Assembly: GCF_019145495.1 (NCBI RefSeq)
Contig: NZ_JAHSTU010000012.1
Location: 1 to 64,000, forward strand
Direction: 5' to 3'
DNA from: Pseudomonas azerbaijanoccidentalis
GTDB lineage: Bacteria > Pseudomonadota > Gammaproteobacteria > Pseudomonadales > Pseudomonadaceae
Length of the DNA stretch: 64,000 bases
Position 1 is the stretch's first letter; every line of letters starts with the position of its first letter. Under the pieces are notes generated by a model. That model did not search any database, was not told the DNA's origin, and saw only the letters and a program-made list of their open reading frames with translations. Below are positions 8,977 through 17,696 of the stretch, one piece after another. A program made the translations under genes and the position numbers.

Positions 8977-9606
8977 TCAGTCAATGCGACGCCAGACACT
9001 CGCCAACCAAGGCTGCTGCTCCCGTGGCAGCCCCGCCGGTCGGTAGTAATGTTCGAGCTCCTCAAATCCCGCTTCGGTCAACAACTGCTGCCACGCCTGA
9101 AGGTCGTGATACGCCCCATATCGCGGTCCGTTCCAGCCTTCCTGGTTCTCGCCACGGGGATTGGAACTGAACAACACGCCTCCCGGTTTCAGCGCCGAGC
9201 GCAATTGTTGCAACACCCGAGGCAACTCCTGGCGCGGGATGTGGAACAGCACGGCATTGGCGAAAATCCCGTCGAAACGCTCGGCTGGCAGATCGAGTTT
9301 CAGGAAGTCCTGTTGCCAGACTTCGCAACCACTGTCGTCACGGGCCATCTGCGCAAACTTTTCCGAACCGTCGAGGCCAACGGCCTTGTGGCCCATGCGG
9401 GTGAACGTCTGCAGATCGCGACCTGGCCCGCAGCCGAAATCGAGAATGTCGAACGGCGCCGTCCCTTGAATGTGCCGCAACAGCGCGTCGATGTTCTGGC
9501 TGACATCGTGATCACGGGTGCCTTCGCGAAAGCCTTCGGCCACCGAGTTGTAGTGACCGAGGGTGGTGGCGGTGATTTTTTCGAGGTCGTCGGAGGTTTG
9601 TTTCAT
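8977..9606 (-). CDS. class I SAM-dependent methyltransferase
   Basis: Cytoplasmic protein of 209 residues with the Rossmann methyltransferase fold. Motif I is ILDFGCGPGRDLQTF at about 54-68, the acidic residue of motif II is in AVGLDGSEKF, and motif IV/V covers FDGIFANAVLFHIPR and LRSALKPGGVLFSSNPRG. It resembles the UbiE/Methyltransf_11 group, but the sequence does not reveal the substrate. It is flanked by REPINs on both sides and so appears to be a single-gene unit. It is transcribed in the same direction as metI upstream of it. Confidence 0.82.
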   Translation of the reverse strand: MKQTSDDLEKITATTLGHYNSVAEGFREGTRDHDVSQNIDALLRHIQGTAPFDILDFGCGPGRDLQTFTRMGHKAVGLDGSEKFAQMARDDSGCEVWQQDFLKLDLPAERFDGIFANAVLFHIPRQELPRVLQQLRSALKPGGVLFSSNPRGENQEGWNGPRYGAYHDLQAWQQLLTEAGFEELEHYYRPAGLPREQQPWLASVWRRID

Positions 9607-9660
9607 GGTCGGCTGCGCAGAAAAAAGGAGATGCGCAAACTATAAGCGCTTTCGCGCTTT

Positions 9661-9737
9661 AAAAGATCGCAGCCTTCGGCAGCTCCTACAGGGGATCGTA
9701 TTGCCAATGTAGGAGCTGCCGAAGGCTGCGATCTTTT
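9661..9737. repeat. REPIN, type A
   Basis: Symmetric pair with CCTTCGGCAGC arms (the CTTCGG variant) and a 24-base spacer, between metI and the methyltransferase gene. Confidence 0.9.
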
Positions 9738-9746
9738 GATCTTCGC

Positions 9747-10391
9747 CTAGCGTTTGTTCAGTCCTCGCGCCAACCGATCGCCGCCCAGTTGAATCACCGC
9801 CACCAACGCCACCAGCAACACAATCACCGTCAACATGATCTGGCTGTCAAAACGCTGATAGCCGTACCGGTAAGCAATATCCCCCAGCCCACCTGCACCA
9901 ATCGCCCCGGCCATGGCCGACGAATTGATCATAGTGACCAAGGTGATGGTGAACCCGCCGACAATCCCCGGCAGCGCTTCCGGCAACAGCACATGCCAAA
10001 CGATATGCCCGCGGCGGCAACCCATGGCTTGCGCGGCTTCGATCAAGCCGTGGTCGACTTCGCGCAGACTCACTTCGGCAATACGCGCAAAGAACGGCGT
10101 AGCCGCGATGGTCAGTGGCACCACGGCGGCCCACACACCGTACGTGGTGCCGACGATCAAGCGGGTGAACGGAATCAGCGCCACCATCAGAATCAGGAAC
10201 GGGATCGAGCGGAACAGGTTCACGAACGCACCCAATGCGCGGTTCAGTGCCGGGGCTTCGTAGATGCCGCCCTTGGAGCTGGTGACCAGGATCACCGCCA
10301 GCGGAATGCCCGCCAGCAGCGCAATCAACGACGACACGCCGACCATCAAGAACGTGTCGATAAAACCCTGCAGCAGGCGATCAAACCACAT
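9747..10391 (-). CDS. metI: methionine-type ABC transporter permease
   Basis: Inner-membrane permease, 214 residues, about five helices. The coupling loop is typical of MetI: LIEAAQAMGCRRGHIVWHVLLPEALPGIVGG. The ATG at 10,391 opens MWFDRLLQGFIDT; the longer frame back to 10,451 would intrude deep into the ATPase gene. The start lies 11 bases inside metN, so translation is probably coupled. Family members import D- and L-methionine. Here the gene is the last of a line metQ-metN-metI that follows a flavin monooxygenase and two SfnB genes, so the true cargo could be another organosulfur compound. Confidence 0.9.
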   Translation of the reverse strand: MWFDRLLQGFIDTFLMVGVSSLIALLAGIPLAVILVTSSKGGIYEAPALNRALGAFVNLFRSIPFLILMVALIPFTRLIVGTTYGVWAAVVPLTIAATPFFARIAEVSLREVDHGLIEAAQAMGCRRGHIVWHVLLPEALPGIVGGFTITLVTMINSSAMAGAIGAGGLGDIAYRYGYQRFDSQIMLTVIVLLVALVAVIQLGGDRLARGLNKR

Positions 10392-11502
10392 AGCCCAGCA
10401 CCTCCGCTTGTTGCGCCCAGTTGCCGGCGCGTTGCCGCAGATCTTCGGCACTCAGCGACGATCCCGTCACCGCCAGCAGCAGTTGTCCAAGCGCGTGGCC
10501 CTGAATCCGCTCCACGCCACCTTGCAGCAAGCGTACGCGGCCACCGAGGGCGCCGAAGAGCGCCGCCAGGTCCGGTTCGGCCTGGGCCGTTCCGGTGAAT
10601 TGCAGGCGCAGCACCACTGCGTCGTCCGAGGTCCGCGGTTGTGGCTGCAAACGATTTTGCAGCTCCGGCGGAAGGGCGTGCTGCAACGGCGCGAGCAAGG
10701 TCTTGCTGACCTCGTGTTGCGGGTTGCCGAACACTTCCCACACCGGTCCTTGCTCGACGATTCGACCGTGTTCGAGGACCACGACGCGATCGCAGATTTC
10801 GCGGATGACCGCCATCTCGTGGGTGATCAGGATGATGGTCAAGCCCAGGCGCTGATTGATCTCGCGCAACAGGCCGAGGATCGATTGCGTGGTCTCCGGG
10901 TCCAGCGCCGACGTGGCCTCGTCGCAGAGCAGAATCGCCGGGTCGTGCACCAGAGCGCGGGCAATGCCGACACGCTGTTTCTGGCCACCGGACAGCTGCG
11001 CCGGATAGGCCTTGTGCTTGGCTTGCAAGCCCACCAGTTCCAGCAGTTCGCGGACTTTCTGATCGCGTTGTTCCTTGGGCACACCGGCGACTTTCAGCGG
11101 CAATTCAACGTTCTGCCAAACGGTTTTGGCCGACATCAGGTTGAAGTGCTGAAAGATCATGCCGATGCGCCGCCGCAGCGCTACCAGGCGGTCCTCATCG
11201 AACTCGCCGATGTCGACCTGATCGATCAGCACCCGCCCCGACGTCGGTTGTTCCAGACGGTTGATGGTGCGGATCAGCGAGGATTTACCCGCGCCGCTGC
11301 GGCCGATGATGCCGAACACTTCACCGCGCTGGATCGCCAGATCAATGCCGTGCAGGGCGGCGACCGGGCCTTGTTTGCCATCGTAGGTTTTACCCAGGCC
11401 GACGAATCGCACGTGGGCGTTATTCAGCTCGGGGTACAGCTGCGTGCGCTCGGCGCTTTGGGGCTCTGGAGTTTCCAGTCGCCGTTGAATCGCGGCAGTC
11501 AT
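10381..11502 (-). CDS. metN: methionine-type ABC transporter ATPase
   Basis: ATPase of 373 residues. Walker A is GRSGAGKSS, the signature LSGGQKQR, Walker B ILLCDEATSALD. A C-terminal segment of about 100 residues after residue 260 fits the NIL ligand-sensing domain that lets methionine inhibit the transporter. The N-terminus before the nucleotide-binding domain is about 30 residues longer than in E. coli MetN. I chose the ATG at 11,502, two bases after the metQ stop and 8 bases after GGGAG; a TTG at 11,517 is also open. Confidence 0.9.
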   Translation of the reverse strand: MTAAIQRRLETPEPQSAERTQLYPELNNAHVRFVGLGKTYDGKQGPVAALHGIDLAIQRGEVFGIIGRSGAGKSSLIRTINRLEQPTSGRVLIDQVDIGEFDEDRLVALRRRIGMIFQHFNLMSAKTVWQNVELPLKVAGVPKEQRDQKVRELLELVGLQAKHKAYPAQLSGGQKQRVGIARALVHDPAILLCDEATSALDPETTQSILGLLREINQRLGLTIILITHEMAVIREICDRVVVLEHGRIVEQGPVWEVFGNPQHEVSKTLLAPLQHALPPELQNRLQPQPRTSDDAVVLRLQFTGTAQAEPDLAALFGALGGRVRLLQGGVERIQGHALGQLLLAVTGSSLSAEDLRQRAGNWAQQAEVLGYVV

Positions 11503-11504
11503 GC

Positions 11505-12314
11505 TCAGCTCTCCCAACCGGCTTGGTAGAGCTTGCCGTGGGCTTTATCCAGTGCGGCGCGCACGGCTGGCGAGTGCTGATAAATATCGACGAATTTGAT
11601 CAGGCGCGGGTCGGTTTTGCTCTTCGGCTGGATCACGAACTGAATCACGTATTCCTTGTGATCGAGGCCGTCGAACAGCAGTGCGGAACCGGCATCAAAG
11701 GTCTTCGACAGACGAATGTAGGCCGGGTAGCCCTGAACCAGATCGGCGTCGTCGTAAGCGCGTACCAGTTGCACGGCTTCAACCTGCAGAATCTTGATTT
11801 TCTTCGGGTTGGCGATGATGTCTTCTTCGGTGGCTTTGTAACCGACGCCGGGTTTGAGAGTGATCAAACCGGACTTGGCCAGCAGCTGCAAACCACGACC
11901 GCTGTTGATCGGGTCGTTGGCAATGGCGACGCTGGCGCCTTCTGGCAGTTCGTCGAAGCTTTTGTATTTCTTCGAGTAGAGGCCAACGTTGTTGATGATC
12001 CCCGGTGCGAACGGCACCAGGTCAAAACCGGCGGCAGCCTTGGCGTTTTCCAGGAAGGGAATGTGCTGGAAGTAGTTCACGTCGATGTCGCCGGAAGCGA
12101 GGCTGACGTTCGGTGCGATCCAGTCGCTGAATTCAACCAGTTCGACTTTCAAGCCTTGTTTCCCTGCTTCTTCGACGGCCGCTTCCAGCGGGATGGCGAA
12201 GGCGGCGGTGGTGCCGATTTTCAGGGGCGCGTCGGCGGCGAAGGTTACCGAACTGAAGAGGCCGAGCGCCAGGGCCAGTGCTTTGACTGGGTGAGAGAGG
12301 TAGTTCTTTTTCAT
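11505..12314 (-). CDS. metQ: methionine-type ABC transporter binding protein
   Basis: Periplasmic NlpA/MetQ family protein, 269 residues. The signal peptide MKKNYLSHPVKALALALGLF ends in the cleavage-like VTFAADA; there is no cysteine, so this copy is soluble rather than a lipoprotein. Family features include LKIGTTAAFAIPLEAAVEEA, SGDIDVNYFQHIPFLENA and GASVAIANDPINSGRGLQLL. It overlaps nothing upstream: a 120-base gap with a type B REPIN separates it from the monooxygenase gene, so it may have its own promoter or be attenuated relative to that gene. Confidence 0.9.
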   Translation of the reverse strand: MKKNYLSHPVKALALALGLFSSVTFAADAPLKIGTTAAFAIPLEAAVEEAGKQGLKVELVEFSDWIAPNVSLASGDIDVNYFQHIPFLENAKAAAGFDLVPFAPGIINNVGLYSKKYKSFDELPEGASVAIANDPINSGRGLQLLAKSGLITLKPGVGYKATEEDIIANPKKIKILQVEAVQLVRAYDDADLVQGYPAYIRLSKTFDAGSALLFDGLDHKEYVIQFVIQPKSKTDPRLIKFVDIYQHSPAVRAALDKAHGKLYQAGWES

Positions 12315-12363
12315 AATGGTTTTTCCAGTCAGTGCATAAGATTTTTGGTGTTCGGGCGGGCCT

Positions 12364-12430
12364 CATCGCCAGCAGGCTGGCTCCCACAGTGGGAATGCAT
12401 TCCAAATGTGGGAGCTAGCCTGCTAGCGAT
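12364..12430. repeat. REPIN, type B
   Basis: The arms are CATCGCCAGCAGGCTGGCTC and GAGCTAGCCTGCTAGCGATG, a different palindrome family from the type A elements. It sits inside the probable operon between the monooxygenase and metQ. Confidence 0.85.
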
Positions 12431-12434
12431 GCTT

Positions 12435-13796
12435 TTAGCGGCGGTAAGCCGAACCGGTATGTTGCGCAGGCAAATGCGCCCCGTCGCGAAACAGCTTTTG
12501 CCGCAAGCTGCCATCGTCATAAGCAGTCTTGTACGACCCGCGCCGTTGCAGCTCCGGAATCACCAGATCGATGAAATCCACATAGCTTTCCGGCGTGACG
12601 ATTCGGGTCAGGTTGAAGCCATCCAGCCCGGTCTCGGCGATCCACGACTCCAGCTCATCGGCCACCTGTTGCGGCGAGCCAACCACCGTGATGTAGCGTC
12701 CGCCGAGGGCGTGTTGTTCCAGTAATTTGCGCCGGGTCCAGTCGTTGTTTTGCAGGTTTTTGGTGGCGGACTGGATCGCGTTGCTTTTCACGTACTGAAT
12801 CGGCTCGTCGATGGCGTACTCGGAAAAATCGATCCCCGTAGAGGCCGAGAAATGCGCCACACCGGCCTCGGCGCTGGCGTAGCTCAGGTATTCGGCGTGC
12901 TTGGCCCACGCCAGCTCTTCGGTGGCGCCGACGATCACGTTCAGGCCCATGAACACCTTGATGTCCTCGGGATTGCGTCCGGCGTTAACGGCACTGGCGC
13001 GGACCTTGTCCACTTGCACCTTGGTCGATGCCTTGGTCTGGCCGCTGATGAATACGCACTCGGCATGCCGGCCGGCGAACAGCAAGCCGCGATCCGAACT
13101 ACCCGCCTGGAACAGCACCGGCGTACGTTGTGGCGATGGCTCACACAGGTGATAACCCTCGACCTGATAGAACTCGCCCTTGTGCTCCACCTTGTGCACT
13201 TTCTCCGGCTGCGCGTAGATCCGCTGCTGCGGGTCGTTCAGCACCGCACCGTTTTCCCAGCTGCCTTCCCAGAGTTTGTAGAGCACTGCCAGGTACTCGT
13301 CGGCCTGGTCGTAGCGACGGTCATGCTCGACCTGTTCGCTCAGACCCATGGCTTTGGCGGCGCTGTCGAGGTAGCCGGTGACGATGTTCCAGCCCACCCG
13401 GCCACGGCTCAGATGGTCCAGCGTCGACATGCGTCGGGCGAACAGGTACGGCGGTTCGTAGGTGAGGTTGGCGGTGAGACCGAAACCGAGGTTTTTCGTC
13501 ACCGCTGCCATGGCTGAAACCAGCAATAGCGGATCGTTGACCGGCAGTTGAATCGATTCTTTGAGCGGCACGTCCACCGAGTTCTGGTAGACGTCGTAAA
13601 CGCCAACGATGTCGGCGATGAACAACCCGTCGAACAGGCCACGCTCAAGCAACTGTGCCAGCTCGGTCCAGTATTCGATGGTTTTGTACTGGGTCGATGT
13701 GTCACGCGGATGCGTCCACAGACCATGGTTGATGTGCCCGATGCAGTTCATGTTGAACGCGTTGAGCAGGATTTTCTTTTTCGCAACGCTCATCAA
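12435..13796 (-). CDS. FMN-dependent monooxygenase of the NtaA/SnaA/DszA family
   Basis: Flavin-dependent (bacterial luciferase-like) oxygenase, 453 residues, the usual size for the NtaA/SnaA/DszA/DmoA group. Recognisable blocks are GHINHGLWTHPRDTS near the N-terminus, SRGRVGWNIVTGYLDSAAKAMG (FMN phosphate region) at about 131-152, LFQAGSSDRGLLFAGRHAECVF and the C-terminal DGFNLTRIVTPESYVDFIDLVIP. Such enzymes use reduced FMN made by a partner reductase; none is seen in the window. Two start codons (13,796 and 13,793) lie at the upstream stop. The SfnB and metQNI neighbours point to oxidation of an organosulfur compound, not proven. Confidence 0.87.
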   Translation of the reverse strand: MMSVAKKKILLNAFNMNCIGHINHGLWTHPRDTSTQYKTIEYWTELAQLLERGLFDGLFIADIVGVYDVYQNSVDVPLKESIQLPVNDPLLLVSAMAAVTKNLGFGLTANLTYEPPYLFARRMSTLDHLSRGRVGWNIVTGYLDSAAKAMGLSEQVEHDRRYDQADEYLAVLYKLWEGSWENGAVLNDPQQRIYAQPEKVHKVEHKGEFYQVEGYHLCEPSPQRTPVLFQAGSSDRGLLFAGRHAECVFISGQTKASTKVQVDKVRASAVNAGRNPEDIKVFMGLNVIVGATEELAWAKHAEYLSYASAEAGVAHFSASTGIDFSEYAIDEPIQYVKSNAIQSATKNLQNNDWTRRKLLEQHALGGRYITVVGSPQQVADELESWIAETGLDGFNLTRIVTPESYVDFIDLVIPELQRRGSYKTAYDDGSLRQKLFRDGAHLPAQHTGSAYRR

Positions 13797-14986
13797 ATGG
13801 TCCCCCGCAGCGGAGGATTTTCATCGTTGAGGTAGTAGTTGCCGACCGCGTGATACTTCCAGCGCACCGGGTCGTGCAGGGTGTGCACGCGGGCGTTGCG
13901 CCAATGGCGATCGAGGCCATGCTCGATCAGGGTTGCCTGGCTGCCGGCCAGTTCAAACAGAGTGCTGCCGGCCGCGAGGGAGATTTCGGTGCTGATGGCG
14001 CGGGCCTCTGCGATGGCAATCGAGGCCGCCGCGACGGTCTCGGCGTTGGTGTCAGCCTGGGCCTTGTCGAGGAACTCACCGGCGCGTTCGAGCAGCGCTT
14101 CGGCGGCGTGCAGACGAATGCTCAAGTGGCCGAAGCTCTTGAGGGTCAACGGATCATCAATGGCTTTCTCATGGGTCGCGTCGATCCACGGCCGGGTCTT
14201 GGTGCGCACAAAATGCAGCGCATCTTCATAGGCGGCGCGGGCGATGCCGGTGTCGATGGCGGCGTGGAGAATCTGCGCCAGCGGGCCAACCGGTGTCGGG
14301 CGCTCGAACGCGCTCTGGAAAGGGATCACATCTTCGGCGGCGACGAAGACATCTTCGAACACCACCGAACCGCTGCCGGTGGTGCGCTGGCCGAAGCCGC
14401 TCCAGTCGTCGATGACGGTCAGGCCTTTGCTGGTGCGTGGTACGAATGCCAGTTGCTGCACGCCGTTTTCATCGATTACCGAGGTCGGGATGCGCTGGGC
14501 GTAAATCGCGCCCGTGGCGTAGAACTTACGACCGTTGATGCGATAACCGCTGCCGTCGCGAGTCAGGCGGGTGACGCGGTCATGGGCGGTTTTTGTACCG
14601 AGTTCGGCGAGTGCATTGCCGAAACGCTGGCCGTCCAACACTTCGGCGTACAGGCGTTTTTTTTGCTCGGGGCTGCCGTTAACTCGCAGCACTTCCAAGG
14701 CATAAAAATGGTTCTGCGGGATTTGCCCTAGCGAACCGTCGGCCTGCGCAATCAAGGCAATGACCTTGGCCAGGGTGACGTTGGAAACGCCCGCGCCACC
14801 GTATTCTTTCGGCACGCTGATGCCCCACAGGCCCGAACGGGAAAACACTTCCAGCTCAGGGTGCGGCAAGCGGCGTTCACGATCGCGCAGGGCGCTGTCG
14901 CGTTTGAAATCTTCGGCCAGATCGCTGGCGACAATCAGGGCTTGCTCATCGCTGGTTAGGACCGCGACGTGGTGAGAACTTGTCAT
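13793..14986 (-). CDS. sfnB: SfnB-type sulfur acquisition flavoprotein, copy 2
   Basis: Acyl-CoA-dehydrogenase-fold flavoprotein of 397 residues, related to SfnB and DszC. N-terminal helical domain to about 120 with SGLWGISVPKEYGGAGVS, a middle beta domain with FVPRTSKGLTVIDDWSGFGQRTTGSG, and a C-terminal four-helix domain. The flavin-binding GQRTTGSGSV block is intact. It probably oxygenates or dehydrogenates small organosulfur compounds under sulfate limitation, with FMNH2 from another enzyme. A run of 56 bases near its 3' end is identical to the neighbouring copy. Its stop overlaps the monooxygenase start. Confidence 0.87.
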   Translation of the reverse strand: MTSSHHVAVLTSDEQALIVASDLAEDFKRDSALRDRERRLPHPELEVFSRSGLWGISVPKEYGGAGVSNVTLAKVIALIAQADGSLGQIPQNHFYALEVLRVNGSPEQKKRLYAEVLDGQRFGNALAELGTKTAHDRVTRLTRDGSGYRINGRKFYATGAIYAQRIPTSVIDENGVQQLAFVPRTSKGLTVIDDWSGFGQRTTGSGSVVFEDVFVAAEDVIPFQSAFERPTPVGPLAQILHAAIDTGIARAAYEDALHFVRTKTRPWIDATHEKAIDDPLTLKSFGHLSIRLHAAEALLERAGEFLDKAQADTNAETVAAASIAIAEARAISTEISLAAGSTLFELAGSQATLIEHGLDRHWRNARVHTLHDPVRWKYHAVGNYYLNDENPPLRGTI

Positions 14987-15009
14987 GTATTTCTCCAGAT
15001 GTCTGGTCG

Positions 15010-16251
15010 TCAGATCCAGGAATGGCGAGCCGGTACGGTGCCGTTCAAGTGGTAGGCGCCCACGGCGTGATACTTCCAGCGCACCGGGTCGTGCAGGGTG
15101 TGCACGCGGGCGTTGCGCCAGTGGCGATCCAGGTTGAATTCGGCGAGGGTGGCGCGGCTGCCGGCCAGCTCGAAGAGCTTTTCGCTGGCCAACAGCGAGA
15201 TTTCGGTGGTCAGCACTTTGGCTTCGGCCACCGCAATCGAAGCGCGGGCGGCGGACTCGGCGGTGAGCGGCGCGGCGCTGACCTGATCGAGCACCTGCCC
15301 GGCCTTGCGCAGCAGGGCTTCGGCGGCGTGCAGTTCAATCTTCAGCTTGCCGATATCGGCGATCACGTAGAGGTCATCGCTGGCTCGTTCGACATTGGCA
15401 TCGATCCAGGGTCGGGCACGTTTTTTCACGAAGTCGATGGCATCGTCGATCGCGCCCCGGGCGATACCGGCGTCGATGGCGGCCTGGATCAGTTGCGAGA
15501 CCGCACCTTGGGTATTGGGCTTGTCGTTGATCTTCCAGTTGTCCACCACCAGCTCGGCATCGACCCGCACGTTGTTGAGCAAAATCGTACCGCTGGCGGT
15601 GGTGCGCTGACCGAAGCCGGACCAGTCATCAACGATGCGCAGCCCCGGCGTTCCGCGACGCACGAAGGCCAGGACCTGTTTGCCGTCGTCATTGAGCGCT
15701 TTGACCGCGACCCAATGCGCGAACAGCGCGCCGGTGGAATAGAACTTCTGCCCGTTAAGCACAAAACCATCGCCATCGGCGGTGATGCGCGCCTTGAGGT
15801 CCAACGTGTTTTTTGTGCCGCGCTCCGGTCCGGCATTACCGATGCGCCAGCCATCGAGCACGCTTTTGAACAGCTGTTTTTTCTGCGCTTCGGTGGCACT
15901 GCCCAGCACCAGGTTGAGGATGCCGAACTGGTTCTGCGGGATCTGCCCGAGTGCCGGGTCTGCCGCGGAAATGATCGCGAACACCTCGGCCAGGGTAACG
16001 AATGAAACCTGAGGGCCACCGTACTCGCGCGGGACGGCAATGCTGCCCAGACCGCTGCGGGTAAAATGTTCGATTTCCGACCACGGCAACTTACGCTGCT
16101 GGTCGCGTTTGGCCGCTTGCAGGCGGGCGGCTTGCGCCAGCTCATGAGCGGCCTTGATGGCTTGTGCGTCGTTGCGCAGCACTTGCGCGGGCAACAACAG
16201 TGGGGCGATGTCCAGATCACTCTGAACGATTGCATCTGCCAGACTGGACAT
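15010..16251 (-). CDS. sfnB: SfnB-type sulfur acquisition flavoprotein, copy 1
   Basis: Paralogue of the following gene, 413 residues, same domain order. Blocks include SGLGSIAVPREYGGPQVS, DPALGQIPQNQFG and VDDWSGFGQRTTASGTILL. I chose the ATG at 16,251, with AAGGAG 8 bases before it; a GTG three codons earlier is open. The copies diverge through most of their length but share the C-terminal HWRNARVHTLHDPVRWKYHA exactly. It is the first gene of a left-running series sfnB-sfnB-monooxygenase, probably continuing to metQNI. The AT-rich stretch upstream contains a sulfur-type regulatory motif. Confidence 0.87.
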   Translation of the reverse strand: MSSLADAIVQSDLDIAPLLLPAQVLRNDAQAIKAAHELAQAARLQAAKRDQQRKLPWSEIEHFTRSGLGSIAVPREYGGPQVSFVTLAEVFAIISAADPALGQIPQNQFGILNLVLGSATEAQKKQLFKSVLDGWRIGNAGPERGTKNTLDLKARITADGDGFVLNGQKFYSTGALFAHWVAVKALNDDGKQVLAFVRRGTPGLRIVDDWSGFGQRTTASGTILLNNVRVDAELVVDNWKINDKPNTQGAVSQLIQAAIDAGIARGAIDDAIDFVKKRARPWIDANVERASDDLYVIADIGKLKIELHAAEALLRKAGQVLDQVSAAPLTAESAARASIAVAEAKVLTTEISLLASEKLFELAGSRATLAEFNLDRHWRNARVHTLHDPVRWKYHAVGAYHLNGTVPARHSWI

Positions 16252-16528
16252 CAGCGCCACTCCTTGGCTGCACGCAATGCCCTGGCGATCTGCACTGGGG
16301 TGATTGTGTTCCGGACCATACCTACCTCACATCTCATGGAAACGCCGTTGTGCGGCGAACGAAAACAAGAAGGTCCGGTGGTCCGGTGCATATACCCTAA
16401 GCGTTTATAAATAAGTAATGAACTAACTTTTAGGAATATATATAGAAGGGCTACTGTGCGCAGAGCAACAACTGTTTGTGTAGCAACAGACGCAAGCTTC
16501 GCCCGCTGCTACAGGAGGCACTCATCGT
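16252..16528. promoter_or_regulatory. promoter region of the sfnB operon
   Basis: No gene is visible. Positions 16,385-16,445 are strongly AT-rich. On the reverse strand they contain ATTCCTAAAAGTTAGTT (16,421-16,437). Fourteen of its 17 bases match a site ahead of tauA at 31,721-31,737. I looked for a sigma-54 GG-N10-GC promoter, expected if SfnR controlled the operon, and found none. Confidence 0.5.
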
Positions 16529-17242
16529 TCAGGGTGTTTTGCGACAACCGATCTTCAACGTGCGTGCAGGCGCCCAGCGTGAGTTATTGCCCACGCGATC
16601 AAGGATGCAATAAGTCACCTCCAGCCGCAGGTCTTCGCCGGCCTCGACGATGACCGCCGGCGGCACCCAGACGTGGATTGGTTGGCCCACCTCGCAAGCT
16701 TTCAGGGTTGGCAGGTCCATGCGCACATCGCCCCAGCGCAGGGTGATTTCGTCGTCGGCGGCCATGTTCAGGTAGGGCTCGATGGTCAGCGGCACCCCGC
16801 GCTTGATCTGGTTGGGGTTCACACCCTGGCGGCGAATCGTTTCCGGAAGACTCACGGGCGCCAGGCCCTGATTTTCGTCGCCGCACAAGTCAGACGGCTG
16901 GCCACCGGGGCAATCGAGCTTGACCTGCACGCGCCTGGCAGCCGATATCGCCGGCCCCTGACCGATTTGCATGATGCGGTAGTGAACACGAGAAGAGCCA
17001 TTGGCGATAAAGCTCTCCGGTACCCGCAACTGAACGGAGCGCCCCACCTCATCGTTCGTCAGCACTCGGGAGGCGACGTAGCAGTTGTCCCAGAACAGTT
17101 CGATCAGATCGCCGTTGTCCATGTCGGGGTAGGGCGGGACGTCGATCAGCAGGTGCGCGGCCGAGGTGATGTTGATGTCGTTTTTGTGGGATTGCGCCAG
17201 AGTAGGGGCCGCGAGGACGGGCGGGTTCGAAGTGCTTTTCAT
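16529..17242 (-). CDS. hypothetical protein with two beta-sandwich-like repeats
   Basis: A 237-residue protein I do not recognise. It shows two repeats, about 28-110 and about 140-235. Each opens with a stretch of the form L(T/L)I(D/E)xxPY(P/L)(D/N)M followed by DxIxLxW, and ends with a pattern R(T/R)(L/V)xIxC. The repeats end in LDCPGG and LKIGCRKTP, so one cysteine closes each. The first 20 residues lack a clear signal peptide. The pattern resembles Ig-like or cell-surface beta-sandwich modules that occur as arrays in Pseudomonas proteins. It stands alone, with an unusually AT-rich flank upstream, so it may be acquired. Confidence 0.7.
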   Translation of the reverse strand: MKSTSNPPVLAAPTLAQSHKNDINITSAAHLLIDVPPYPDMDNGDLIELFWDNCYVASRVLTNDEVGRSVQLRVPESFIANGSSRVHYRIMQIGQGPAISAARRVQVKLDCPGGQPSDLCGDENQGLAPVSLPETIRRQGVNPNQIKRGVPLTIEPYLNMAADDEITLRWGDVRMDLPTLKACEVGQPIHVWVPPAVIVEAGEDLRLEVTYCILDRVGNNSRWAPARTLKIGCRKTP

Positions 17243-17696
17243 GGAGTCTCCTTGACGTTATTGCAGCGAAATCCGTTTCTGAAAAATAGAGCCGTGAAGT
17301 GTGAGTGAAAACAATAAGTTTTTTTTGATTTAGATGTTGGGGTGAAGGTGTTGGAGACTAGATAAGAGTTCGACTGGATCAGTGTCAATGGCGTTTGTTA
17401 GTTGGGGGTGGAATATGACTCGATTCAGAAAGTTCCTACGCTTTTAAGTTAATAAACGCTACGCGTGCGTAGAAAATGCCCATGAATACGGGTGATGAAT
17501 GTTCAAGGTGTGAAAAGTGGGAGAGCAACAGTTGATTGGGTAATCCTGATGAATTGACAGAGCAGGTTTGTTGCGAGATATAAATATATACCGCCTTGGT
17601 AGGCTGAAAATAAACTAGCGTTTTTTAGGGGGGTGGAGTCAGTAAAGAGATGTGTAACTTCCATCCGTGGAAGTTAACGGTTTCGCTGGGGGCGTA
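17243..17696. other. AT-rich intergenic region, no gene found
   Basis: 454 bases between the two-repeat protein and the cystine transporter. It is much richer in A and T than the rest of the window (for example GAGATATAAATATATACC at 17,575-17,592). Neither strand has an ORF with a ribosome binding site that I would support. It must contain the promoter of the gene at 17,242 and possibly the transcription end of tcyN. Confidence 0.5.

Noticed and set aside
16252..16528. Sigma-54 promoter for the sfnB operon
   Set aside because: No GG-N10-GC element with the expected context was found on the reverse strand, although SfnR control would have predicted one.
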